From contig NZ_CP059734.1 in NCBI RefSeq assembly GCF_000948985.2, positions 1,054,001 through 1,118,000 of the forward strand: a DNA stretch of 64,000 nucleotides, in the 5' to 3' direction. This document shows, in pieces, positions 8,079-15,804 of the stretch (positions are counted from its first letter, which is position 1; the number at the start of each line of letters is the position of its first letter). The stretch is from Thalassomonas viridans. GTDB lineage: Bacteria > Pseudomonadota > Gammaproteobacteria > Enterobacterales > Alteromonadaceae. The notes beneath the pieces are model-generated. The model ran no database searches and had not been told where the DNA came from. It saw only the letters and a list, made by a program, of their open reading frames with translations. The translations under genes and the position numbers were made by a program.

Positions 8079-10208
8079 CTAAAACCTATAATTCATTTCT
8101 AATAATACTTGTCGCCCAGGCTGCGGATAGTCATCAGCAATGCTACCGTTACTTGGCTCTCTTGCTTCAGTATCCAAAGCATTGTTAAGAATAATGGCCG
8201 CGTCTACTCCTTTAATAATGTCTGTAAGCTGTAACTTACTAGTGATCCATGTATAACTTGCTAACTTGTCTCGTGTATCAGTTATTGCCCGTACTCGATT
8301 ACCAACCCATTTAGCATTGAGGTTCCATGACCAATTACCAGCAGGTTGCCAAGCAATGCCTAAATAGGCCATGTTTCTCGGTATATCAGCTGTATCAACG
8401 CTTGCTTCATTTTCTGATTGAACAACAGAGTAATTAGCATCTAAAGAAACATTATTATATGGCTTCCATTTAAATGATAATTCAGCTCCCTTTCCCTTTA
8501 GCTCGCCAATATTTTGCGCTACATTGCCTCTTTGCTCTTCATCAAAAACAAACTTAACCAAGTCTCTCGCGTGATATTTATAGAAACTGGCTGATATCAG
8601 CATATTCTCGTTAACGAAATATTCTAAGCCCATGCCTGTTTCGAGCGTTTCTACTTTTTCAGACTGTAAGGATGAGTTACCAAGACCTACAGGGTTATTT
8701 TGTGAGTATAATTGTGCAATTGAAGGTGCTTTTATTGCAGTGCCTGCAAAAAACTTCATCTTCAAGGCATCACTAGTTTGCCAAATTAATCCTAACCTTG
8801 GGTTTGTCCTGGCTCCGAAATCTGAATAATTATCATACCTTGCTCCCAGGGTGAGTTGTAAATTAGGCTGTAGCTGCCACTCGTCTTGAATAGATAAATA
8901 ATAGAAACTTCTCTTAACATCAGGCAAATAAACATAAGGCGTACCGCTAACATCGGTTAAACGGCCGGTTACCACGGTTTCAGTTCCTAAAAGTACACTC
9001 GGGCCAAAGTTTTTACGTTCCGTGGCAATAAACTTTAAGCGCTCATAACCCGTTTCCCAGCGAAATAAGTGGTTTTCATTAATATTAAATAGATGGGTTA
9101 GCCGGTATGCTGTTACATTCCCTCCCGATGATGGCGTGCCTATATAACCATCACTAAATAAAGCCACAGTTGTCGGGGTCGAAAAATCCAGGTTACCATC
9201 AGCCCCTATCGGTAACACGCTGCCTGCCGGGAATACATTCAAGTACGACTGATTCCATTGGTTTTTATAACTAAATGTTGCAATTAAATTGCTGTCAACA
9301 TAATCGCTTAAGTCATATTTGGCCAAATACTGATTATGCTTTGTTGAAGCACTGCCTTTTGAATCTAAAGCTTGTGCAATTCCTCCTCCTAAGCCCATAT
9401 CAAAATTTCGCCAAGTGAAGTAATTTAAACTTAACTTATGCCAACGCCACTTTGCCATTGCACTCATTACTTCATAGTGTTCGTCAATTGGGCCTGGAGC
9501 TTGTGATGCACTCGTAGCAAAAATACTGTCAAAAACCGATTGCAAATCGGTGTTAATAATTCTTTCCGGGTCATCATTTGACTTGCTGTAATCAAATGAT
9601 AATTGTAAATGACTATTACCTATAAACAATTCATGCTTAGCAAACAGATCATAGCTATCAAAACTACCAATGCGTCCGCCAATGTTTGTCTTCATCTCAT
9701 TTTGTTGATAGGAGACCAAATTAATAATACCGGCAAAGGCATCGGCACCATAAATGGCTGAACCAGGCCCTTTTATTACCTCAATTTGTTTGAAACTTGT
9801 AAGTGGTAAATGAAAACCGTTGGCAATACCACTACTTTGCATGTTGTAAAAAGGCTCACCATCTATCAGTATTTTAACTTGAGAAGAGTAATCTCCGGAC
9901 AAACCACGGATTATGAATTGTTTATGATTATATTGGATTTGTGATTCACTGACATGCACGCCTGGCACACTTATTAAGACATCTGACAGAGTACGCGCCC
10001 CACGAGCTTGCAATTCGTCATTCGTGATAATAGTTACTGTTGCTGGGGCTTTGCTTGTTTTCTGCTTAAACCCTGAGGCGGCATAAACGACAGATATTTT
10101 TGATAGTTCTTCAAGTGACATATTAAAAAGTAACTTTGTTTCTTCGGCATAAAGAGCAGGGGCCACAGCAAGGTAAATAATAAAAAAAAACACTCTTGTT
10201 ATAGTCAT
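8079..10208 (-). CDS. TonB-dependent outer-membrane receptor
   Basis: About 709 residues from the ATG at 10208; a GTG at 10226 would add six. The ATG start gives a clean signal peptide (MTITRVFFFIIYLAVAPALYAEE). The plug domain spans about residues 50-160 (TVTIITNDELQARGARTLSDVL, FIIRGLSGD, EVIKGPGSAIYGADAFAGIINLV), followed by a beta-barrel of some 500 residues and the terminal aromatic signal NYRF. This type resembles the vitamin B12/siderophore receptor branch; the ligand cannot be read from sequence. No metabolic partner gene lies next to it: it stands alone beside mobile DNA. Confidence 0.9.
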   Translation of the reverse strand: MTITRVFFFIIYLAVAPALYAEETKLLFNMSLEELSKISVVYAASGFKQKTSKAPATVTIITNDELQARGARTLSDVLISVPGVHVSESQIQYNHKQFIIRGLSGDYSSQVKILIDGEPFYNMQSSGIANGFHLPLTSFKQIEVIKGPGSAIYGADAFAGIINLVSYQQNEMKTNIGGRIGSFDSYDLFAKHELFIGNSHLQLSFDYSKSNDDPERIINTDLQSVFDSIFATSASQAPGPIDEHYEVMSAMAKWRWHKLSLNYFTWRNFDMGLGGGIAQALDSKGSASTKHNQYLAKYDLSDYVDSNLIATFSYKNQWNQSYLNVFPAGSVLPIGADGNLDFSTPTTVALFSDGYIGTPSSGGNVTAYRLTHLFNINENHLFRWETGYERLKFIATERKNFGPSVLLGTETVVTGRLTDVSGTPYVYLPDVKRSFYYLSIQDEWQLQPNLQLTLGARYDNYSDFGARTNPRLGLIWQTSDALKMKFFAGTAIKAPSIAQLYSQNNPVGLGNSSLQSEKVETLETGMGLEYFVNENMLISASFYKYHARDLVKFVFDEEQRGNVAQNIGELKGKGAELSFKWKPYNNVSLDANYSVVQSENEASVDTADIPRNMAYLGIAWQPAGNWSWNLNAKWVGNRVRAITDTRDKLASYTWITSKLQLTDIIKGVDAAIILNNALDTEAREPSNGSIADDYPQPGRQVLLEMNYRF

Positions 10209-10351
10209 ATTGATAATGACCACCACTAAACTTTAGGTTAGCTTTAAGTTTAAGAGCTATCTGGTTATTAGCTAGGCGAATTCAACATGCAAGTGCACCA
10301 AAGCCCATAAGATATTATTAAAACTCTTCCAAATTAAAAAAGGTTATGTGT

Positions 10352-10775
10352 ATGGCAAATAAAAAACACTTAAATGCGGAATTGGGGTTTGGAATCAATG
10401 GAGAGAAGAAAACCCTGCCTTATAACCAGATCTTAGAGAAGCTAACCTTGAAGGATACAACCTTAGAAAGCGAATCTTAGTAAAGCTAATCTCAGAGGTA
10501 TTAAACTCATCCATGCAGATCTCAGTGGCGCTGATCTCCGAAAAGCGAACCTTAGCATAGCTAATTTCAGAGAAGCGAAACTTATTAAAGCCAATCTTGA
10601 AGGAGCCTATTTAAGAGGAGCCAAGCTTTTGCAGGCAGATCTTAGCGAAGCTAAACTGAAGGAAACAGTTTTGTATCAAGCAATGCGGGACATCCACAAA
10701 CTTACATTTATCCATCAAACACCCCTAAATCAAGCAATGCGGGATATCCACAAACTTACATTTATCCATCAGTGA
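10352..10775 (+). pseudogene. Pentapeptide-repeat protein, degenerate
   Basis: Starting at ATG 10352 (MANKKHLNAE), the reading frame must shift to recover the family segment VWNQWREENPAL. That segment runs into an in-frame TAA, then PDLREANLEG, then another shift before ANLSKANLRG, HADLSGADLRKANLS and LQADLSEA. The A(D/N)Lxx pentapeptide pattern is unmistakable, but at least two frameshifts and one nonsense codon break it. The 3' end runs into a 54-bp direct repeat (10677 and 10731) that supplies an artificial C-terminus ending at the TGA 10773-10775, partly inside the IS66 end. Confidence 0.75.
10677..10771 (+). repeat. 54-bp tandem repeat, 1.8 copies
   Basis: Unit 1 at 10677-10730 and unit 2 from 10731, interrupted by the IS66 insertion after 10771 and resuming at 13418-13438. 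Each unit opens with CAAGCAATGCGGGACATCC (one T/C difference in unit 2). The opening 27 bases recur at 22687-22713. Confidence 0.8.
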
Positions 10776-10852
10776 GCGTCCGGCAAAGCACACCTAATAA
10801 AGTTTTTTAATCTCAGTTAAGTTATTTCAAAACACTTTGGAGTGACTTAACG

Positions 10853-11050
10853 ATGGGAAAAGTAAAAAGCCAGCAACAATGGCAACAGATCCTGGCAGAC
10901 CAGAAAGCCAGCGGATTAACCGTTGTTGACTATTGTCGTCAACATCAATTATCGACCTCTAATTTTTATCTGCGCCGTAAGCAATTAGCGACAGCAGAGT
11001 ACACCTTTATCTGTTGTTCCGCAGTTGATTTTTTTATTTGCTTTGCTTAA
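10853..11050 (+). pseudogene. Truncated IS66 TnpA (older element)
   Basis: The first 45 or so residues (WQQILADQKASGLTVVDYC...QLSTSNFYLRRKQLA) match the IS66 accessory protein TnpA. After that the frame runs into unrelated sequence and stops at 65 residues, close to the left end of the younger IS66 at 11068. It lies on the opposite strand to the intact IS66 genes and has a good GGAGTG site upstream. Confidence 0.7.
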
Positions 11051-11088
11051 AAAACGCACGAAAACAGTAAGCGTCCGGGCAATTACGT

Positions 11089-12657
11089 CTAATAATCCTT
11101 ACTCTGCCAAGGTAGCATGGTTTCCAGGTTATGATCTGGCTTGGGGAGCTCAGTTAATAGATGATTCAAGTAGTCGAACGGCATCAGTCCATTAGCTTTG
11201 GCTGTTTCAATGATGCTATAGAGCATGGCACTGGCCTGGGCGCCGTTGGCCGTATGAGAGAACAACCAGTTTTTCCGGCCAATAACAAACGGTTTTATCG
11301 CGCGCTCCGCACGGTTGTTATCTATGCTCAGCAAGCCGTCGTCAAGATAGCGTATGAGTTTTGGCCATTGGTTGAGCATGTAGTTCACCGCTTTGCCCAG
11401 CACCGATTTTTCAGCAACATTAGGCTGGGTTACCGCCAACCACTGGTAAAGCTTATCTATCAACGGTTTGGCTTTTTCCTGGCGGACTCGGTATTTTTCA
11501 TCCGCCGATTTCCCCTTAAGCTGGCTTTCAATGCCGTAGAGTTTTTGTATTTGGCTCAATGCCATATCGGCTTTGCCGGTTTTTCCTTTGGGCTGCGCTT
11601 TTTTGGCTTCGGTAAACTTACGGCGCGCATGGGCCATGCAGCCCGCTAAGGTTGCATCTGTTTGCTCATATGCCTGATAGCCGTCGACTTGCAAATAGCC
11701 GTTATAACCGTCAAGGTAGTTTTTCGGGCAGGTACCGGCCCGATTAGACTGGTAGTCGTAAAGCACAATATTCGCTATCGCCCTGTCTTTGACCGGGGAG
11801 TCTGCTCCCGTGCAGTAAAGCCACATGTAGCAAGTCGACTTTTCTTCTTTGATGACATTAAGCGGGGTTTCGTCTGCCTGTATTACCGGCTGTTTAAGTA
11901 ATTCAGTTTTAAGTCGTTGATAAAGTGGCTCAAGTAAGTGTCCCATCTTTATCATCCAGTCCGCCATAGTTTTACGGCTCAGCTCAATACCGTATTGCTT
12001 GAACAGGCTCTCTTGCCGGTATAACGGCAGCCCATACTGGTATTTACTGGTGATAATTTGACTGAGCAGGCTCGCCGTGGCAATCCCTTTGGGGATTGGG
12101 CCCGGCGGCACTGGGGCTTGTTTTACTTTTACCTCAATGCCATGCTGCTCACAGTGGCGGCAGGCATATTTGGGGCGAACCTGCTCAATCACTTTCACCT
12201 GTGCAGGGATAAATTCCAGCTTTTCGCTTTTATCTTCCCCGATTTTGTGCAGTTCGCCCTGGCAGCCGTCGCAGAACTTTTCATCATCCGCTAAATCATG
12301 CAGCACGATTTCACGCGGTAAATCTTGTGGTAACTGCTTCCGCTTCGCCTTGCTGCGGGTGTGGCTGATATCCTGCTTGCCCGCTTCATCAACAGGTGCA
12401 TCAAGTTCAATTTCCGCCTCATTAAACAGCTCGCCCTGGCCGGGCGCAGCTTCGCTGCTTTTGCCAAAGCGCTGATGCTGGGCAAGGCGAAATTGCTCTA
12501 GCAGATGCTCATATTTTGAATGTGCCTGAGCCAGCTCCTGTTGAAGCGTTGCCAGCATCTGCTTCAGCAGCTTAGGGTCATCGGGTAAGGCGTGGATATC
12601 ATCAGTCATGCCCGTTATGTTACCAGAGGCATGTGATGCCTGCCTGATTTTGTGCAT
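11089..12657 (-). CDS. tnpC: IS66 family transposase TnpC
   Basis: A 522-residue DDE transposase. It has an N-terminal coiled coil (about 30-70), a zinc-binding pair (FCDGC near 132 and YACRHC near 168), and catalytic D/D/E candidates in IQADETPLN, LQVDGYQAYE and IDNNRAERAIKPFVIGRKNW. The length is full for the family. It is the third gene of the IS66 tnpA-tnpB-tnpC set, all on the minus strand, and appears intact. The true start may be the internal Met near residue 17 (MTDDIHALP). Confidence 0.93.
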   Translation of the reverse strand: MHKIRQASHASGNITGMTDDIHALPDDPKLLKQMLATLQQELAQAHSKYEHLLEQFRLAQHQRFGKSSEAAPGQGELFNEAEIELDAPVDEAGKQDISHTRSKAKRKQLPQDLPREIVLHDLADDEKFCDGCQGELHKIGEDKSEKLEFIPAQVKVIEQVRPKYACRHCEQHGIEVKVKQAPVPPGPIPKGIATASLLSQIITSKYQYGLPLYRQESLFKQYGIELSRKTMADWMIKMGHLLEPLYQRLKTELLKQPVIQADETPLNVIKEEKSTCYMWLYCTGADSPVKDRAIANIVLYDYQSNRAGTCPKNYLDGYNGYLQVDGYQAYEQTDATLAGCMAHARRKFTEAKKAQPKGKTGKADMALSQIQKLYGIESQLKGKSADEKYRVRQEKAKPLIDKLYQWLAVTQPNVAEKSVLGKAVNYMLNQWPKLIRYLDDGLLSIDNNRAERAIKPFVIGRKNWLFSHTANGAQASAMLYSIIETAKANGLMPFDYLNHLLTELPKPDHNLETMLPWQSKDY

Positions 12658-12682
12658 AAACTTTGATGATCGTTAAAGTTTT

Positions 12683-13030
12683 TTAGCTTACCGCCCGGTA
12701 GCTGACCGGATTATGCCCAATGACATCATAACCACCGAGCAACCAGTTGAGTTGTTGCTCATTAAGCTCAAGTGTTTCACACGCATGCTGGCTCGGCCAT
12801 TTGAACTTGGCTTTTTCAAGGCGCTTTTGCCAAAGGGCAAATCCTGTCCGATCCCAGTAAAGAATCTTGAGCTTGTTTTTGGCTTTATTACAAAACACAA
12901 AAAGCGCACCGTCTTTAGGCGAGACGTCCAGCTCCAATTCTACCAGGGCAGCCAAGCCATTAATGGCTTTTCGAAAGTCGACATAATCACGATACAGGTA
13001 AACCGATTCAGGTTCGACAAACATCCTCAT
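12683..13030 (-). CDS. tnpB: IS66 accessory protein TnpB
   Basis: A 115-residue protein with the IS66 Orf2 signature (VYLYRDYVDFRKAINGLAALVE, KILYWDRTGFALWQKRLEKAKFKWP). It is needed together with TnpA and TnpC for IS66 transposition. Its first base coincides with the last base of the tnpA reading frame, a tight coupling typical for this family. Confidence 0.92.
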   Translation of the reverse strand: MRMFVEPESVYLYRDYVDFRKAINGLAALVELELDVSPKDGALFVFCNKAKNKLKILYWDRTGFALWQKRLEKAKFKWPSQHACETLELNEQQLNWLLGGYDVIGHNPVSYRAVS

Positions 13031-13338
13031 CAGGCAAGCCCCCGTATCACTTCAATAATATATGCCGGTGGCGTACTGCCAGGCAATGAGAGTGTGATAT
13101 CGCCTACGGTAAGCGTGACCGGGTTAAGCTCCTGGCAGCTGACTTCCACTTGTTGCGTCAGGGTGGCTTTGATGAGTTTGCTGTCCTGGGCCTGCTTGCC
13201 AAAAAGTTTCGCCCGTTGCGCATAAAAAGCATTTGTTGAGCAACCTTGTTGCTGACAATATTGGGTAATCGTCAGTCCGCTTTCTGCTTGGGCTTCAATT
13301 AGGGTGCGCCACTGCGCTGGGTTTCGGTATGTTCTCAT
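13030..13338 (-). CDS. tnpA: IS66 accessory protein TnpA
   Basis: A 102-residue protein with a helix-turn-helix-like N-terminus (WRTLIEAQAESGLTITQYCQQQGCSTNAFYAQRAKLFG), matching the IS66 TnpA family. It is the first gene of the element, about 80 bp inside the right end, and appears intact. Confidence 0.9.
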   Translation of the reverse strand: MRTYRNPAQWRTLIEAQAESGLTITQYCQQQGCSTNAFYAQRAKLFGKQAQDSKLIKATLTQQVEVSCQELNPVTLTVGDITLSLPGSTPPAYIIEVIRGLA

Positions 13339-13391
13339 AAGCTATTTTCCTCAGGTTTGGGAAATAGCTTAGCGAAATCCATTACCTTTGA

Positions 13392-13793
13392 TCAGACGTA
13401 GTTGCCCGGACGCTTACATCCATCAAACACCCCTAAATAGTTTAATAGCATCAATAAAACACAGACAAAACTCGAACTCATGAAAAGCCAGTAAAAAACA
13501 GCGCCGAGAATTTGATCAAATTTATTCGTATTTTCAAATAGTAAGTCTGAATTGGCGTAGAGGTAAGAAAGGGGGCCTTTTTCTAATTTCCGACTCAAAC
13601 GGCGGGGCATTGCCAGCGCTGATGCAACATTTATAATATCCCAGCCACTGGCATATTCCATGCCCAAAGCATTTTTTGTTTTCGGGTTGTTTCTTAGTTT
13701 TCTTACTGTTATTTGTCCAAATAGCACATATAAGATGCAAGACAAGAGTATAAATAAGAAGTCAAAAGCTAATAACTTTGAAAATGTACTCAT
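13392..13793 (-). CDS. Membrane protein, 3' end altered by IS66 insertion
   Basis: 133 residues with hydrophobic segments at about 7-27 and 97-120. The native C-terminus appears to be LNYLGVFDG followed by a stop: the duplicated target and the neighbouring 54-bp repeat give GATGGATAA. The IS66 insertion separated the codons at that point, so translation now runs through the IS inverted repeat (CKRPGNYV) to a TGA inside the element. I do not recognise a family. It lies next to the candidate toxin/immunity pair and could be another immunity-type membrane protein. Confidence 0.6.
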   Translation of the reverse strand: MSTFSKLLAFDFLFILLSCILYVLFGQITVRKLRNNPKTKNALGMEYASGWDIINVASALAMPRRLSRKLEKGPLSYLYANSDLLFENTNKFDQILGAVFYWLFMSSSFVCVLLMLLNYLGVFDGCKRPGNYV

Positions 13794-13857
13794 CGTCTTA
13801 TATTCCTAAAGCATTCGTTATAGCGTTGTACCAGTTACCGCTATTGGTTGAGGCCGA

Positions 13858-13939
13858 GAACAAACAACCAGGACGCCCATTAATTAAACTACAGATGGCA
13901 CGTGGAGCGCAGCTTTATGGCTATCAATTTATGGATAGA
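13858..13939 (+). repeat. ~80-bp direct repeat, left copy (flanks the 14-15.3 kb gene pair)
   Basis: This matches 15498-15577 at roughly four of five positions, including the shared runs GGCTATCAATTTATGGATA and AACTACAGATGG. In one frame it reads like a protein fragment (PGRPLIKLQMARGAQLYGYQF), so it may be the remnant of a gene, perhaps of a transposase. The two copies bracket the genes 13972-15298. Confidence 0.6.
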
Positions 13940-13971
13940 ACTTTTACAGAGCTGCTGCTTAGGTAATTACG

Positions 13972-14424
13972 CTACCTTTCAAAACTTGCACAGGTATTGA
14001 TATCGGCAGCAAAAATGAAACTTTGATTATGAAGCCAATGATATGATTGTTCGGGACAATAAATATAACCTAGATTATCGACATAGCGGTGGACCAGAAA
14101 GCTGGTAACCTGGGGCAGTATCACCATGATGGCTAAAAAAGCTATTGCTAACCGGGTCGCTAATTTGTTTAAGGCGGTCGTTACCTTTTTTTTAAGGATC
14201 ATTTCATAGATCATAAAAAAGCTCAGCAAGCCTAAACCTAAGCCACAGCCGAGCATATAGGTTGCGCCCTTTTCAAAAACAATAATATCTGAGTGATTTA
14301 TTACACTGATTAATAGGTGAAAAATGTTGTAGCTAAACCAGATTAGCGAACTTATTGTCAGCAATAAAAAAAAAGTAATCGCAGGGAGTTTTAGCAACAG
14401 AGAGTTTTTTAGGTTGGTTTTCAT
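13972..14424 (-). CDS. Four-helix membrane protein, candidate immunity protein
   Basis: 150 residues with hydrophobic segments near 11-31, 51-72, 89-108 and 130-140. No family is recognised. It starts 1 bp after the stop of the 290-residue gene, implying co-translation. A small polytopic membrane protein directly behind a gene with a hydrophobic, glycine-rich core is the usual arrangement of a pore-forming toxin and its immunity protein, but no homology is claimed. Confidence 0.5.
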   Translation of the reverse strand: MKTNLKNSLLLKLPAITFFLLLTISSLIWFSYNIFHLLISVINHSDIIVFEKGATYMLGCGLGLGLLSFFMIYEMILKKKVTTALNKLATRLAIAFLAIMVILPQVTSFLVHRYVDNLGYIYCPEQSYHWLHNQSFIFAADINTCASFER

Positions 14425-14425
14425 G

Positions 14426-15295
14426 TTAATAAAGTCTCGGTTTACCAGGAGTATATTTTTCTAAATAGTGCTGGGCTGTCTCTACAATAATGGCTCTGGC
14501 AGTGTCTATCGCATAATCAATAAGAGAGTTCATGGCTTTATTGGTAACATTGATTGCTGTTTTTCTCTGGTTTAATAAAAAAGCCCTGGCATCTTTTCCT
14601 AATTCTTCCAGCCCGTCTATAACCCTGTCGGTAATACCGTATTTCTTATCGAGTTCACCTGCTAACAAAGATACAGCAAAACCAACAAAAATTACTGCGA
14701 TAATAGGTCCTACCGCTAAAGTTAGTCCTCCTGCCATATAAGCTGCAGCCATTGAAGCTCCTGTTGCTATTCCTATTTTTACTACATCAGTTGCCAGAGA
14801 GCCGATTAATTGGCTAAGGGTTGCTTCATCGGTAAGAAAATAGTTGGCGATTCGATAAGTGGTAAGCAATACAACAGAAAGAATACCTCCTGATTTGGCT
14901 GCGTTCATTGCTCCTGCCCGGCCAAGCCCCATGGTAATGACTTTGGTATTATTGATGCTATATTTTGTGCCTGTTAGTATTTTTCTAAGCCCCGGATTTC
15001 CTTTTAAAATTATGTGCGGCTTTCCGGCATAACTTTTAATGTAAACTTTTGAGGCTACTCCTCCCAGGTCACCGACAAGTTTGCCCAAGGTTCTCAAATC
15101 GTCGGCTGTTGCATAAAAACTTGCCCCTATCTCAGCTTCTTTTTTGATTGTTTGCCATGTGTGTTCAATATGTTCTTTTTTGGGGGAGGCATTGATAATA
15201 TTGTCCATTTCCTTAAGGGAAAGGACAAAAACTTCATGAGTGTTTGCTTGAATCTGTTGTTTTAATGCTTTCTTTTCTTGGGCGCCAGACATCAT
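14426..15295 (-). CDS. Candidate membrane-active effector/toxin, 289-290 aa
   Basis: A soluble N-terminal part (about 1-125) is followed by a Gly/Ala-rich hydrophobic core, about 130-225, with three or four membrane-length segments (SGGILSVVLLTTYRIANYF; VVKIGIATGASMAAAYMAGG; AVGPIIAVIFVGFAVSLLAG). An amphipathic C-terminus follows. No signal peptide is present. The start could be either of two consecutive ATGs (15295 or 15292), with AAGGAG just upstream. The layout resembles colicin-like or type VI-delivered pore formers, with the downstream membrane protein as immunity. This is inference from architecture; I do not recognise the family. Confidence 0.5.
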   Translation of the reverse strand: MMSGAQEKKALKQQIQANTHEVFVLSLKEMDNIINASPKKEHIEHTWQTIKKEAEIGASFYATADDLRTLGKLVGDLGGVASKVYIKSYAGKPHIILKGNPGLRKILTGTKYSINNTKVITMGLGRAGAMNAAKSGGILSVVLLTTYRIANYFLTDEATLSQLIGSLATDVVKIGIATGASMAAAYMAGGLTLAVGPIIAVIFVGFAVSLLAGELDKKYGITDRVIDGLEELGKDARAFLLNQRKTAINVTNKAMNSLIDYAIDTARAIIVETAQHYLEKYTPGKPRLY

Positions 15296-15298
15296 CAC

Positions 15299-15804
15299 TC
15301 TCCTTAGTTGATGTTGTTCTTACTTGTTTAAAGTTAAGAACAGGCCAATTTCCCTGAGCTATAAAAACATTCACACATTAATGGGCAGGCATAAATAAGT
15401 TAGCTGAAGTATTTTTTGTTGTCGAGTCCTTTGAGTGGTAGTGGCTTAATCAATTGAGCTTCTCCAGTTGTTCCATGGCTGCAATGCTACGTTTTTGAAC
15501 GAACAAACCTGGATGGCCATTGATTGAACTACAGATGGTACGTGGGGCAAAGCTTCATGGCTATCAATTTATGGATAACTATGTTTAAAACTAAGAAATC
15601 ATTGATGATATATCCTTAAGTCAATGACACCAACCTTATAGGAGAACAACGCTGTTACACCAGCACTGCCACTCTTGAACATACAGACGATCTCTTCTAG
15701 GCTTCAAAGAATAGTGTATGTTCTTTACTCATTATTAGATGTCAGAGTCTAGCTAGTTTGGCAAAGAGTTATTGCACTGTGTTTTGTAGATTTAGAGGGA
15801 ACAT
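15299..15804. other. Long intergenic region
   Basis: 506 bp without a supported gene. It holds the right copy of the ~80-bp repeat (15498-15577) and the promoter region of the TonB receptor. Nothing else was recognised. Confidence 0.4.
15498..15577 (+). repeat. ~80-bp direct repeat, right copy
   Basis: Counterpart of 13858-13939. The shared stretch ends with the same GGCTATCAATTTATGGATA. Confidence 0.6.

Larger units (their letters stand above)
10772..13417. mobile_element. IS66-family element, chimeric or nested, with 8-bp target duplication
   Basis: The outer ends are flanked by a perfect 8-bp direct repeat ATCCATCA (10764-10771 and 13418-13425), the IS66-typical duplication length. Left end GTGAGCGTCCGGCAAAGC (10772) is a poor match to the right end, whereas a second left-type end at 11068 (GTAAGCGTCCGGGCAATTAC) matches the right end (13394-13417) closely. 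A truncated orfA (10853-11050) sits between the two left ends. The simplest reading is an older IS66 element hit by a related IS66, with recombination fusing their right ends. Confidence 0.8.
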
